A stretch of 64,000 nt of DNA from assembly GCF_040954645.1 (NCBI RefSeq), contig NC_092806.1, positions 78,615,141 to 78,679,140 of the forward strand, in the 5' to 3' direction. Each line of letters starts with the position of its first letter. The stretch's first letter is position 1. The notes under the pieces were generated by a model. It made no database searches. It had not been told where the DNA came from and saw only the letters and a list, made by a program, of their open reading frames with translations. Made by a program: the position numbers and the translations under genes. This document shows, in pieces, positions 44,004 to 55,726 of this stretch. Source of the stretch: Diabrotica undecimpunctata. Taxonomy: Eukaryota; Arthropoda; Insecta; Coleoptera; Chrysomelidae.

Positions 44004-44399
44004 AAATATTTTCCACAATATCAATGCTAAAACCTTGAAAACGATTGGTAAATTTATCAATATTTTCCAAATTAAAATGTAAGTAAAATATAAATAAATA
44101 CCCAACCTAACCTATCCTTTAACCACTGATGTCCTGTCCAAGATGCCAAATTCCAGATATACCTTACATAGCTTAATAGATGGAACAAGAAAAATCTATA
44201 TCATTAATGGCATATAGAATTATTTAAGAATATCCACTATAAATTGTCCAAAATAGTTGAAGGGAATATGGTTATTTCCAGAATCTCTGTGAGGAGAATT
44301 CCCTTCTATAATTGAAATGAAAATATATACTGTAGGTATATGAGCTGGCCACGTACCTAAGAGGTGGAGGCCATAAAACAAAAGAAGAAGAAGAAGAAA
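44004..44399 (+). other. I-like LINE 3' UTR
   Basis: Non-coding, ending in AAAAGAAGAAGAAGAAGAAA, a simple-repeat tail of the kind seen in I-type elements. Confidence 0.5.
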
Positions 44400-44639
44400 T
44401 TGACTTGTCTGACCAAGATCTTGTATGCTAATAGCCATTAGTGGTTAGAACATATTTTTACGGTGATGTTATTACCCTAGGAATATCAAATTCTGACTCC
44501 TTTTATGTGTTTCTTGTTATATGTTTGTGTAAAAATTATCATGGTTGTGGTTGTGTAACATAAATTGAGTAATTTATTTATTTATGCGTGTATTGTATAT
44601 GTGCATATGTGCTGTGTGTTAGATCGTAGATGGTGTGTT
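44400..44639. other. Spacer between two LINEs
   Basis: AT-rich; nothing recognised. Confidence 0.4.
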
Positions 44640-44899
44640 GACTTCCTATTACTCAGCTGTTGTTGGTACATTCTTGTTGTTGACTTCTTCTTTTAGTATT
44701 GGCAACCAAAGATGGCTACATTCAGTAGGATGTATTTTTCATTCATTCAGTAGGATTCATTCAGTAGGATGAGGGCTGCTTCTTTGATTTTTCTCTTTTT
44801 TTTGTCTGTTTCTTTCATGATTATTGATGCATCTTTTCATGGTGGTCTATGCTCGTTGTCTTAGGCATGTTTGCATATCTGGGATTTCTCGAAATCTCT

Positions 44900-47172
44900 G
44901 TTCTTGAGCTATGTTTCAGGCTCGTTTATTCTGACATTAAGTGGTCTTGCTGTTTCTTCCACGCAAAAATTCTTGCATTCACAGGGTATTTATAGAAGCA
45001 GTTTTTTATCTTTCTTGTGTATTGTTGGGTTCCTTCTTGGACAGGATAGACCTCAGTGTGTGATAACTCCGGTCATTCACATTGGACATGCTCTACAGTT
45101 TCGCCTTATCGTTTACACTTCCTGCATAGAGGTGTGTCTACTAGCCCTAGTGTGTGGAGGTGTTTGCTTAGTTGACATTGACCAGTTAAAAAAATAACTG
45201 TCAAGTGTAGGTTTTTCCTGGTCATTCTTAAGTACTTCTTTGATACTGACTTTTCAAGGTTACATAGTGTTACCCTGACAAGTTTACATCCTTGCCCTTC
45301 TTCCCATCTTTTGGGAAGGTTTGTGTATGAGAGTGACATTTGACAATTTCCGCGATTGTTGTTGTTAACCAACCAAAAAGATCCCCAGGTCCTAAGAGGC
45401 TTAGGACTGCCGCCTTCCTAGCCAATTGGTCAGCAATTCGGGTGCCTTTATTCCTATCGTGTCCTTTAACACACCTCAGGATGATGGTATTACCATCCAA
45501 AGCTTGAGTTAGTGACTCGTGACACTCCATTACTAACCCGGATGTGACATGTGGTCTATTCAATATTAGTAGCTCTCGTCTGCTATCTGTGAAGATTATT
45601 ACAGTTTTCCCGGCTATACCTTTTATGTTATCTCTTTTGCGGCTATGGAGATACCAGTCAGCTCTGTCTGAACTAGGCTGACATTTTTATCCATACCCCA
45701 CTTTATTCTTAGGTTCAGTAATCTGGAGTATTCTTGCATCCTAAGCCTTCTTCCATTTTGCAGCCATCGGTGTATATGCAATAGGAATGTGCCAGGTTTG
45801 TCTCCCTATACATTCTTGTTTCGATTTTGTAGGTTTTTTAAAGACAAACTTTAGTTTAATAGAGTCGCAGCCAGCCCGTAGCAGGGATCCAGGTCTCCCT
45901 GCCAGAAACGAGTTCTCAATTGTCGCATTCCTACATCAAGGTTTGCACCAGCTAAGCGCAGTCGCATTAATGTCACCGGCGCCCCCTCTTTGACATGAAT
46001 GTCTAGAGGCGTGATGCCAGCGACCAACTCCATTGCTGCAGTTGGGGTTATTTTCATGGCATTTGTTATATTTATGCAAGCCATCCGCATCCGCTAAATA
46101 TGATTTAGTTTGTTAATCGCTGTTGCCTGTAGCACTAGTACCTGAAAGGCCCCAGGTGCGTCAGACTATTCGTCGACATTGCTCATAGCTAATATATTCT
46201 CTTTTAGCTCTACCATCTAAGTTTGAGTTCCATGTTGACTTCCTGTCAAGGGTAATATCAAGGTACTTCATCTCGCGAGAAAAGTTTAGACTGTACTTTA
46301 GAATCCTTGGAGGTATTAAGCCCGTGATTATTCTTTTTTTGGTGAAGAGGACCATCTCTGTTTTCTTAGGATTTATAGATAGTGAATGTTCCTTGCACCA
46401 TGTTTCTATTAGTCGGAGAGCAACTTGTAATCTCTCACATAGGGTGTTCTCAAACTTACCGCTTTGCAGGACAGCAATATCGTCCGCATAGGCTATTGTC
46501 TAAAACCCGTTGCTGCTGAGTTGGTCAACCAGGGTGTCTCGAATTATGTTCCAGAGGGGTGGTAATACCATCCCTCCCTGTGGACACCCCCTTGTAACCA
46601 TGCCTCTAACAGAAACGTCTTCTACATTTATGCTTATTGCTCTATTAGAGAGCATAATGAATATCCATTCGCTTTCGGCCAGGGAAACATTCCTGAAATT
46701 AAGCTGTTAAGTGATGGTTGGAAATGTGGTTATATCAAATGCTCCCTCAATGTCTACGACTGTACTTAGGGTGGTTTTTTTATTATCCAGTGATCTTTCA
46801 ATTTTTCCCACTACTGGATGCAGTGCAGAATCGGTAGATCTTCCCGAAATATATGCATGCTGATTTGGGTGAAGTGAGTTATGGACCAGAACTTCATCCC
46901 TTATGTACCTCTCGCATAGCCTTTTCAACGTTGTCAAGAATGATGTTTCAAATGACGTTAGGCTAATTGGTCGAAAAGCCTTTGATAGGGTGTAGTCCAT
47001 CCTACCTGGTTTTGGTATGAAGACCACACGTACCTCTTTCGTCTTCCTAGCAATATATCCTAGAGCCAAAGAGGCACTGAATATTTCCATAAGGTGCAGC
47101 AGAAGGATATCCAGTCCGCACCATAGTAGGGCTGGATATATGCCTTCAGGCCCTGGTAATTTGAAAGGGGTG
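44900..47172 (-). pseudogene. LINE ORF2, reverse transcriptase and RNase H part
   Basis: Minus-strand blocks: FTPFKLPGPEGIYPALLWCG, RVVFIPKPGRMDYTLSKAFR, PNQHAYISGRSTDSALH, VVDIEGAFD (catalytic Asp), IAYADDIAVLQSGK near 46480, KTEMVLFTKKR, a WNSNLDGRAKR thumb segment, and RNase H-like CVKGHDRNKGTRIADQLAR near 45440-45500. A C-terminal domain has LTGQCQLSKHLHTLGL, then CRKC. Stops and frame changes near 45270, 45600, 46150 and 46500 make it inactive. Confidence 0.82.
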
Positions 47173-47185
47173 AAGAACAATATGG

Positions 47186-50100
47186 TGAAGGGGTGAAGAA
47201 CAACTCCTCCGAGGAGGAGGTTGTCAATCCTCTACCGGACGCATCCCCAGGTGGCGGATAGGGGAATGCCTCCCAGATATGGGTGGTATCGGGGAAATGA
47301 AATACCCGACGCGGACCAAAACTGACAACAGTAGCGTCTGACCCAGAGTGGGCGGCTGAACAATAGGTCCTCCAAAAGGGGGTTGTGGCGTTAGGCGTTA
47401 GCAATCTAGCACACTTAAAAAAATCCAAGGGCTAACGAACAATTGGCGGAAATGAAAAATTTTAAAATTAATCCCCGGGTGGCAATTCACACCTCCGAAG
47501 GAGGGAGCCCCATCGGATACGGGGGGGGGGCACTTCTGCTTTGAGTTCAACAAACCCGGCTTCGAAACTCAACCGAAGACAAAGACAGAGAAAACTAAGA
47601 ATCGGCACATGGAATGTGCAGGGCTGGAGAACAAAAGCCAGTGAAGTAACATCAGAATTCGAAAAGATGAATCTCGATATCCTCGTCACAACGAAAACAA
47701 AAAAGAAAGGAAACGGCACGGAAAGAATAGGGGAACTAATCCATTGTTGGAGCGGAGTAGAAAAGAAAGACCACGCAAAAGCTGGAGTTGGAATTCTACT
47801 AAAGAAGAAATGGGAAAAATCTATAGACGATTGGGAACCCATAAACGAGAGAATTGCCAAACTGAAAATCAAGATGTATGGCAGAGAAATTATAATACTA
47901 GCAACATACGGTCCAACGGAAGACCGTCCAGCCAATGAGAAAGAACGATTTATCGAACAACTTCAGGAACAAATGGATAAGAGAAAACCTAAACAAGAAA
48001 TAATAATAATGGGAGATCTAAATGGAAGAATCGGAAGAAAAGACAATGACAGAACAGTTGGTCCATTTGGAGAAGACACAATTAACGACAACGGAGAAAG
48101 ATTGGTAGAACTATGTGAAGTAAATGATTTGAAAATTATGAACGGATTCTACAAACACAAAAATATACATAAGTACACATGGACTCAAGAGACAAGAAAA
48201 CTAAGATCCATTATTGACTACATTATCATGAACCACAAAAGCTTCATCAAAGTGAAAGACACCAGAGTGAAAAGAGGGGCAGAGTGTGGAACAGATCACA
48301 AACTTGTGGTGGCATGGATGGAATTCCCCTATATCTGGACAAAACAAAAACATACATCGATTGTTACAACGGGAACGACAATAAACGAAAAGAGGCTCAA
48401 ATTACATCTATTGCAGGAAGAATCAATAAAAGATTTATACAAAAGAAGACTAGACCAAAAACTAGAAGAATTCAGATATGACACGTTAGATGAAATGCAT
48501 GAACACATAAAAACCTGCCTGATTTCAGCGGCCTTAGAAGCTCTTGGAGAAGACGACCAAAGGAACACCCATCAGAATATCAAATTAAGGGAAGACACAT
48601 TGAAATGCATAAAAGAAAAGAAAAAACTACACATAAAATACCTAAACACCAAAAAACAGGAAGACTTAGACCTATATAGAGCGAAAAACAGAGAGGTAAA
48701 GAAAAGAGTAACAAATGAAAAGAACGAACGATGGGAACAAGCATGCACAGAGATAGAACGACATATCGGAGGAACGAGAAATTCAGAATCATGGCGAATA
48801 TTAAAAGCACTTCAACGAAATAAGACAGAGAAAACCCAGATCGGCAAAATTAGTGAAAACGAGTGGCAAGAATACTACGTAGAACTACTTACAGAAAACC
48901 GTCCCCAATTTTAGGAAGAGAATATAGAACATGCAGGAAATGGGGCATACGACCAGGTAGAAATAAGCCTGGCAGAAGTTAAGAGAGCAATTAAGACATT
49001 GAAGAACAAAAAAGCCAAAGGACCCGGAGGAATACCAAACGAACTAATTAAAAACGGAACGGAAAAGTTATTCCGCATGCTACATAGAATGTTCGAAAGA
49101 GGACTAAATGGAGAAGAAATACCTGCGGAATGGACACAAGCATACATCACATCCATACATAAGAAAGGAAACAGGAAAAAATGTGAAAACTATAGAGGAA
49201 TTAGTATAATATCGTCGGTAGGTAGACTTTACGGGAAAATTATTAAGGAAAAACTAGAAACTGAAATAATAGGAAAAATTGGAGAAGACCAAGCAGGGTT
49301 CACAGTAGGAAAATCATGCCTAGATCATACGTACACATTAGAACAACTGATAAAGAAGAAAATGGCAAAAGGTAGACCGGTCCATCTGGCCTTTGTTGAT
49401 CTAAAGGAAGCATATGACTCAATACCTAGAGTCAAATTATGGGAAGCAATGAATGATCTCGGAATCCGACAAACACTAATAAAAGCAGTTAAAGCACTAT
49501 ACAAAGAAAACAAAGTAGCTATTAAATGTGGAAATAAAGCCTACAATCCATTTAAGACGACAAAAGGACTTCTACAAGGCTGTGCTACATCCCCTACTCT
49601 GTTTAATATATTCTTGGAAAAGACACTCAAACCATGGAGGAGAAAGTGCGAAGGAATGGGCATACCAGTAAGAGACGAATACCTATACACCTTAAGTTTT
49701 GCCGACGATCAAGTAGTCATCGCACAAGATGAAGAAGATCTCAGCTTTATGCTCAGAAAACTAGAAGAAGAATATAAAAACAACGAAATGGAAATAAACT
49801 TAGAGAAAACCGAATACCTAACAACAGAAAACAAGAATATGAGAAACCTAGAGATAGACGAGGGAAGACAAATAAATGGAACAGATAAATTCAAGTATTT
49901 AGGAACCATAATATCGAACCAGGGAACAACAGAAGAAGATATAAACAACAGACTGAGACAAACAAGAAACTGTATAAGACAACTAAACTCAGTGTTGTGG
50001 GATAAGAACATTACGATAAAGACAAAAAAGAGAATATATAATACCCTGACAAGAAGTATCCTGACATATGGGTCCGAAAACTGGACAATAAACAAGAGAA

Positions 50101-50485
50101 ATAGAGGTAGAATAAGAGCAGTAGAAATGGAGTTCCTGAGGAGAAGCTGTAGACTTACAAAAAGAGACAGAATTGAAAACGCAGAGATTAAGCGGAGAAT
50201 GGGAGTGCAATCAAACATAATCGACTATATAGAGGAGAAGAGACTATCCTGGTACGGCCACGTCAGAAGAGCGGACAGAGGACGCTGGATAAACAAAATC
50301 ACAGAATGGAGCCCGATTGGAAAAAGAAAGAGAGGAAGACCCCGAAGGTCATTCAGAGATGAAATCGACGAGGCTATGGAGAAAAGAACCCTGCGAGATG
50401 GAGACTGGAATGACAGGGAAAATTGGAGAAAACGGTTGATTGAAGGAAGACAGTGAAAACTGTGGAAATCCTTAGTAGTAGTAGT
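47186..50485 (+). mobile_element. RTE LINE, apparently full length (3.3 kb)
   Basis: Flanked by a perfect 13-bp duplication, AAGAACAATATGG (47173-47185 and 50486-50498). It has a GC-richer 5' leader (47186-47540), one long reading frame and a 3' tail of TAGTAGTAGTA. Inserted within the minus-strand RNase H LINE in the opposite orientation. The second, truncated copy at 41841-42077 belongs to the same family, so the family has been mobile here recently. Confidence 0.95.
47541..50456 (+). pseudogene. RTE LINE ORF (APE endonuclease + RT), one in-frame stop
   Basis: Single frame; the first part (47541-48914) ends at TAG 48912-48914 (NRPQF-stop-EENIEHAG) and the same frame continues to 50456. Endonuclease: LRIGTWNVQGWRTK, IIIMGDLNGRIGRKDNDR, SIIDYIIMN, GTDHKLVVAW. 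RT: KKAKGPGGIPNELIK, CENYRGISIISSVGRLY, DQAGFTVGKSCLDH, FVDLKEAYDSIPR, GLLQGCATSPTLFNIFLEK, LSFADDQVVIAQ. C-terminus: LTYGSENWTINKR, WYGHVRRADRGRW, GKRKRGRPRRSF. About 970 codons. A single nonsense mutation is the only obvious defect. Confidence 0.93.
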
Positions 50486-50498
50486 AAGAACAATATGG

Positions 50499-51770
50499 CC
50501 CATCTTACCTTTTCCTCATTAATCATTGTTCTGGTGAGATGCCAGTCGTTTAGTGAGGGTATGATTGCTTCTTCAATTCAGTTTGGTGCTATTGAGGCGC
50601 TAGAACCGGGGAAGTGTGTTTTTATCAGGATCTCAGCACTTTGGCAAAGGTTGGAAGTTTCGCTTCCATCTTCGTTCGTTAATATGTCGATATTCCGATC
50701 TTGGTCCTTTGAGAGCACTTTTTGTAGCCTGAAAGCCTGCGGGAAATAATCGATTTCCTCAAAGAAGGTTTTTTAAGCAGCTCTTTGTCTTTATCTGCAG
50801 ACTTTCTTGAACTCTCTGAGATTTGATGGATAATAATCCCAATCCTCTTTGAGTTTGGTGCGTTTTGCTCTATTAAAAGCTGTTCTTGACCATCCTGGAT
50901 TTTTTATAAGCATAGCTCGTTTTGTTTTAGATAGATACCACATACCTTTCCAATTCTATATTAGTTCCTGAAGTTAAAGCATTTTCATTCTGCAGAGCAT
51001 CTTCTAAGAGTCGGTTGTAGAGTTCTACATCCGTCCTTCTAGGGTCGCAAGATTTGATAGGGCATTTTTCCAGACTAATATTATAGGTTAGCCAGCGGTG
51101 GTCATATGTAGAGCTGTCCTCCGATACCTGCCAGTTCTGAATTTTATTCGATATTTCAGCTATTGCTAGCGCGATATCTATGGCTACGAACATTAATAAA
51201 GGTAGGTTCTGTACCTCTATTTAAGATATACAAAGCTTTTCTAATAATATAGTCATAAATACTTCAAGCGTTACCTCTGCTGCCCCAGCCTAGATGGTGA
51301 GAGTTCGAATCGCAGCCGATAATAAGTTGTACCTTCTGACTGAGACAATGTTCTACCAGATCTTCCATCTCCTTTGTTGGTGGTAGGGTGGCTGCATCTG
51401 AGGGTAGGTAGACAGATGCTAGTATGGTATGGTACCAGGATATTCTTTTTCGTCCTGGGGCCCTTTTTCTTTCAATTTTACCTTGCAAAATGTATTGGAG
51501 TAAAATGAATTTTCTTGTTTACTTATCCTTAATTCAATGAGTTGTTTATATTCATTTCCAGGTAACTGTCTTTTAGAGGAATGCAAATTGGCCGAATCAT
51601 TCTTAAGTTTAATTGGTCATCCTCAAGCATAGCCTGCTAGCCAAGCGGCATTAATTCTCACAATATTGTGTTGTGAGCACATCTCTTTCATCTTTGTTAT
51701 ATTGGCCACTATATCCGCCATCTCCTCATTCTTGTTAAATTGGTACTTACCACAAACGTCCACCTATACA
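50499..51770 (-). pseudogene. LINE endonuclease part, upstream half of the split RNase H LINE
   Basis: Minus-strand blocks: ILASVYLPSDAATLPPTKEM, VQLIIGCDSNSHHLGWGSRG (catalytic Asn/His region), WQVSEDSSTYDHRWLTYNIS, then a linker with IKTHFPGSSAS and WHLTRTMINEEKVRWAI next to the insertion. A short upstream frame (NKNEEMADIVANITKMKEMC) may be the end of ORF1. Several frame changes. Confidence 0.75.
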
Positions 51771-51784
51771 ATTTATGTTAAAAA

Positions 51785-52312
51785 ATCTAATTTTGAACAA
51801 AAATATTATTCTCTTCGTTTTCTTAAATAAAATACGCTGCTCATGACGTATATGCATGTTTTTTATATTAAGTTAAAGCTATTTTTTTTAATATAATGAT
51901 ATAAGGTTGTCTGAGAAAAAATGGTAACCAATTAGGGTTGCCCAGCTGTTGAAGACGCGAGGTATTAAAAATAAAGTAAAATAGAGTTATCGCGCAACGA
52001 CACTAGTTTGACATGCGATAATATGTATATTATTACACTACCTATCGACGTATTCTGTAAAAACTAACACAACGGACACTAACCATGTCAAATTAGTGGC
52101 GTTGCGCTCTAGCTCTCTTTTACTTTATCTTTGATAACCTCGCACTTTTAACAGCTGGCAACCTTAATTAGCGACCATTTTTCTTGGTGAACTTATGTCA
52201 TCATATTAAAAAAATGGCTTTAATTTAATACAAAAAACATAGTAGCATGTACGTCATGAACAGCGTATTTTATTTATAAAATAAATGAAAGAAATTTTTC
52301 TTCAAAAATTAA
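51785..52312. mobile_element. Foldback (MITE-like) element, about 530 bp
   Basis: Long imperfect inverted repeat. The left arm contains AATAAAATACGCTGCTCATG, GGTAACCAATTAGGGTTGCC and CGCGCAACGACACTAGTTTG. The right arm carries the same words in reverse complement, CATGAACAGCGTATTTTATT at its end. Arms of about 230 bp, roughly 80 percent alike, surround a short centre near 52030-52080. No coding capacity. Confidence 0.8.
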
Positions 52313-52891
52313 TTAAAATAAAACCATTTGCGACCAGTTTTTGCCTGGCAATCGCCTAATATATGAAGGTACGTACAGGAAAAGTTGGTGAGGCATTACC
52401 AACCATTACATGGAGGCTAAAACCAACCATTAAAACAGGCGTATGCTTATTAAAACAGATTTGCCTAAGTAGATGAAGAAGAAAACTGGTAGAACAATCC
52501 ATTTAAACTAAGATCTATAGCGAACTTTAATAATTTATTTAATCCTGGTTTTATAAAGAAGAAAAAACACTTAATTAAATATTATTTATAATGAAAGATA
52601 TTTAAAATCACAGAAAATGTATTAATGAAATGAAATTATTTCATTAACATTAAGTTATACCAATAATAAATTCCTAAATCGCATCCATCTTGTTTTTTAT
52701 TTCTTATTTGAAATTCTAAACTATAGTTATCAATATGAATGGTGCTTTATAAATTATAATCATAAATAAACTTGGATTCATTTGTTTACTTAAAATAATA
52801 TTATATAAGTGATTTTAAAACGATTTGCAGTCTACGGTAGAGAAGTATTTCGATTACGTTTAAATTACTATTTTAATTAATGGGAATAAAC
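52313..52891. other. Non-coding stretch
   Basis: AT-rich intergenic or intronic sequence; nothing recognised. Confidence 0.45.
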
Positions 52892-53052
52892 CACAATCGA
52901 AATTTAAAATAAGTTTATTGTCGTTTCAATTTCCACTTCGGAAATCATTCTCAGAATACAAACATGGTTTCTTGATTAATTAACATTATTTGAGAACGAT
53001 TTCCGAAGTGAAAATTGAAACGTCAATAAACTTATTTTAAACTTCAATTGTG
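52892..53052. mobile_element. Small foldback element (62-bp arms)
   Basis: Arms 52892-52953 and 52991-53052 are near-perfect inverted copies (CACAATCGAAATTTAAAATA ... its complement) around a 37-bp loop. A single arm of the same family lies at 4823-4899. Confidence 0.85.
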
Positions 53053-53149
53053 TTAAATTGTATTTCCGTTAAAATAGAAATTACTTTAAGATGCCAAAAG
53101 AGTATAGCTTCAGAACACTACGTAATATTTTAATGTAAATATTTTCTTT

Positions 53150-53335
53150 TAGATAAACAAAGAAGAACAATAACGAATAACTGGTTTGACGAAGAATGTT
53201 TGATTATTACAGTAAGAAAAACAGCATATTTACCGATGCAACAGGGGCACAGAAATCGACAAGCAGATGAGGAATATAAACAACCACGTAAAAAAGAACA
53301 GAATATCCAAAAAAGAAAGAAGACATAGTAGCGAG
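53150..53335 (+). pseudogene. LINE ORF2 scrap
   Basis: Reads NNWFDEECLIITVRKTAYLP, then [20 protein letters not shown]. This resembles the linker after the endonuclease of RTE-like LINEs (WFDEEC...K..AY....TR...EEY...RR.E...). Frame ends after about 55 codons; very short and therefore tentative. Confidence 0.5.
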
Positions 53336-53347
53336 AATTCTTAAACG

Positions 53348-53755
<408 letters not shown>

Positions 53756-54003
53756 AAAAGAAACACTAAAAGTACAACGTAAAATCCGGATACAAAACGA
53801 ATTAACGGAAACAATAGATGTGAAAAAGATTGTGTTCAACATAAAGCTCTCAAAAAAATAATGAGTCTCAACAGTCAAAACTTGAGAAACAAATATTAAT
53901 AAAAGTCAGCAAATACTACCACGATCCGTAGTACCGTAGTACCGTAGATCCGGAGAACTGGCCACGATCCAAAAAGGGTTGTCAAGCTAGTCATGATAAT
54001 GAA
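53756..54003. other. Short stretch before Gypsy copy 2
   Basis: No recognised feature; GTAGTACCGTA is repeated near 53928-53948. Confidence 0.4.
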
Positions 54004-54007
54004 ATAT

Positions 54008-54398
54008 TGTTACGATAATTATCCTGGCCTAAAATAACCGTACATATTATGACTAATGCTGTTCTGTTTTAGATTTTACGAGAGTATTCTATTAGCCGGC
54101 AGAAATTTACCTGAAGGGACCTTCCAGAAACGGTCGAGCCGATGTAAAAATACCCGTTTGCCTTACCGTTATAATTTCGCCGCTAATCGAGAAGGCTGTT
54201 CGATGATTCTAGCGTAAAGGCAATGGCATATATAAAGGACATTTTATTTGGAAGGAACAGTTAATTCTCAACACCCGCGCTCGCGAATTTGTTACGTACG
54301 GATATAATAAATTATTGTCAGATAAGTTAATATAAATAAAGAAATAAATTAAATCCGTAAGTGTTATAAATATTGAACCTTTTAATAAATTCACAACA
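54008..54398 (+). repeat. Gypsy copy 2, 5' LTR
   Basis: 391 bp starting TGTTACGATAATTATCCTGG and ending CACAACA. Contains ATATATAAAGGACATTTTAT, a TATA-like word, near 54228. Little similarity to the copy 1 LTR. Confidence 0.93.
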
Positions 54399-54400
54399 AA

Positions 54401-54417
54401 TGGTGTCAGAGTGAGAT
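54401..54417 (+). other. Primer-binding site of Gypsy copy 2
   Basis: TGGTGTCAGAGTGAGAT two bases after the LTR. Differs from copy 1 after the first seven bases. Confidence 0.65.
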
Positions 54418-54475
54418 CGAACATAAATTAGACTTATAATAATAATACAAGTGTGATATAAAATAAATTGTGAAA

Positions 54476-55726
54476 ATGGCTACGATTTATGAGCTGACAG
54501 TGACTAATTTAAGAAGACATCTTGAAGACAGAGAATTAGCTTCTACCGGAAAAAAGGCTGAGTTAGTCCAACGACTAAAGAACGCTTTGCTAGAAGAAGG
54601 ACTAGATCCAGAGACTTATATATTTGAAGATGCTGTCCTCTCGTCGATTTCCAAAGTTTCTGGTGATATCGCATCATTAGAGAACAAAGTTTCTGGCGAT
54701 ATTTCGAAAGTTTCCGGCGACATCGCTTCTTTAGAAAGCAAAGTTTCTAACGAGATTTCTTCTCTGGAAAGCAAAGTTTCTGCTAACATCTCTAAAGTCA
54801 CTTCTGAGATGTCTGCTCTTGACGATAGAGTGTCTTCGTTAAAAAACCAAGTTGCTGCCGATATGTTGGCCTTCGAAGAAAAGATATGGAAAGAGATGGA
54901 AAGGAAGATGGAGGAAACAGGGACAGCAGAGAGAGGAAACAATCCAATTAGAGTAGAGATAAAAGAAGACGAGACGAAATGTAAGTTGGAAACACGGCCG
55001 AAATTTGAAGGAAGTGGAAGTTCTGTGCATGTCAAAGTCCCAACTTTCGACGGAAAATCGTCATGGAACAACTACATGAAACAGTTCGAATCAGCTGCAA
55101 GAGCGAATGGATGGTCTGAAAAAGAAAAGGCTATAAACCTGACTATCGCTCTTCGAGGAGATGCCTTAGATGTGCTTCAGACCATAGCAGTAGAGGAGAC
55201 CGATGATTTCGAACAACTGAAGAAGAGGTTAAATATGCGATATGGCCACGAACATTTGGAGCATGTATATCAGTCGCAGCTTAAAAATCGTAGACAGAAG
55301 AAAGATGAGGCTCTTCAAGAATATGAGGTAGATATTGCCAGATTAGTACGATATGCTTATCCAACAGCTCCCGAAGACATGATGGAAAAATTGGCCGTTC
55401 AAACGTTTATTGATGGTCTTCGTGATCATGAAATGCAGAGAACACTACGATTAGCTCGTCACAAGACGCTGGTTGATGTCTTATCCGCCGCCCTCGAATA
55501 CGAGTCAGCTACGCAGGCCTCTGGCGGGTACAGTAAAGTTAGGACTGTAAAAGAGGAAGGAGATGAAGATAAACTTGACCAGCTCGTTAATATGATGAAA
55601 AGCATGACATATAAGAAAACGAAGACCATCAGATGCTGGAATTGTGGCGAAATAGGACACGTACGAAGCTCCTGTAAACACCCTAGGTACGACGCAAATC
55701 AAGAAACTCACCATCAGGAAAACTAG
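54476..55726 (+). CDS. Gypsy Gag with SAP domain and CCHC knuckle (copy 2)
   Basis: ATG 54476, 416 residues. SAP motif at about 4-40 (ELTVTNLRRHLEDRELASTG). Repeated KVSGDI/SLENK units about 58-125, probably a coiled coil. Gag core with SSWNNYMKQFESAARANGWS and LRGDALDVLQTIA about 180-290. C-terminal zinc knuckle CWNCGEIGHVRSSC near 388-401. The pol frame is open from about 55687, one base back (-1) relative to gag, giving a 40-bp overlap consistent with -1 frameshifting. The overlap contains GGAAAAC but no canonical slippery heptamer. Confidence 0.9.
   Translation: MATIYELTVTNLRRHLEDRELASTGKKAELVQRLKNALLEEGLDPETYIFEDAVLSSISKVSGDIASLENKVSGDISKVSGDIASLESKVSNEISSLESKVSANISKVTSEMSALDDRVSSLKNQVAADMLAFEEKIWKEMERKMEETGTAERGNNPIRVEIKEDETKCKLETRPKFEGSGSSVHVKVPTFDGKSSWNNYMKQFESAARANGWSEKEKAINLTIALRGDALDVLQTIAVEETDDFEQLKKRLNMRYGHEHLEHVYQSQLKNRRQKKDEALQEYEVDIARLVRYAYPTAPEDMMEKLAVQTFIDGLRDHEMQRTLRLARHKTLVDVLSAALEYESATQASGGYSKVRTVKEEGDEDKLDQLVNMMKSMTYKKTKTIRCWNCGEIGHVRSSCKHPRYDANQETHHQEN

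Larger units (their letters stand above)
29440..44399 (+). mobile_element. I-like LINE (ORF1 + ORF2 with RNase H), host of nested insertions
   Basis: ORF1 starts at 29500 and is broken at 29626 by a DNA transposon, resuming at 38902. ORF2 runs from 40177 to about 44003 and is broken by a short RTE copy (41841-42077). The 3' end has a repeated GAA tail near 44380-44399. Domain order (zinc-knuckle ORF1; APE, RT and RNase H in ORF2) fits the I/Jockey group of elements that carry RNase H. Exact 5' end and TSD were not found. Confidence 0.8.
44640..51770 (-). mobile_element. RNase H-bearing LINE (LOA/R1/I group), split by an RTE element
   Basis: On the minus strand, from high to low coordinates: a short ORF1-like tail (about 51560-51760), APE endonuclease (about 50930-51490), a linker (50499-50930), then after the RTE insertion the reverse transcriptase (about 46160-47172) and RNase H (about 45400-45690), with a C-terminal region to about 44900. 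Removing 47186-50485 and one copy of the 13-bp duplication joins VRWAI to TPFKLPGPEG. The exact clade was not determined; both outer ends are approximate. Confidence 0.82.

Noticed and set aside
44871..45197. Plus-strand 108-residue open frame
   Set aside because: Antisense to the C-terminal region of the minus-strand RNase H LINE; no recognisable domain.
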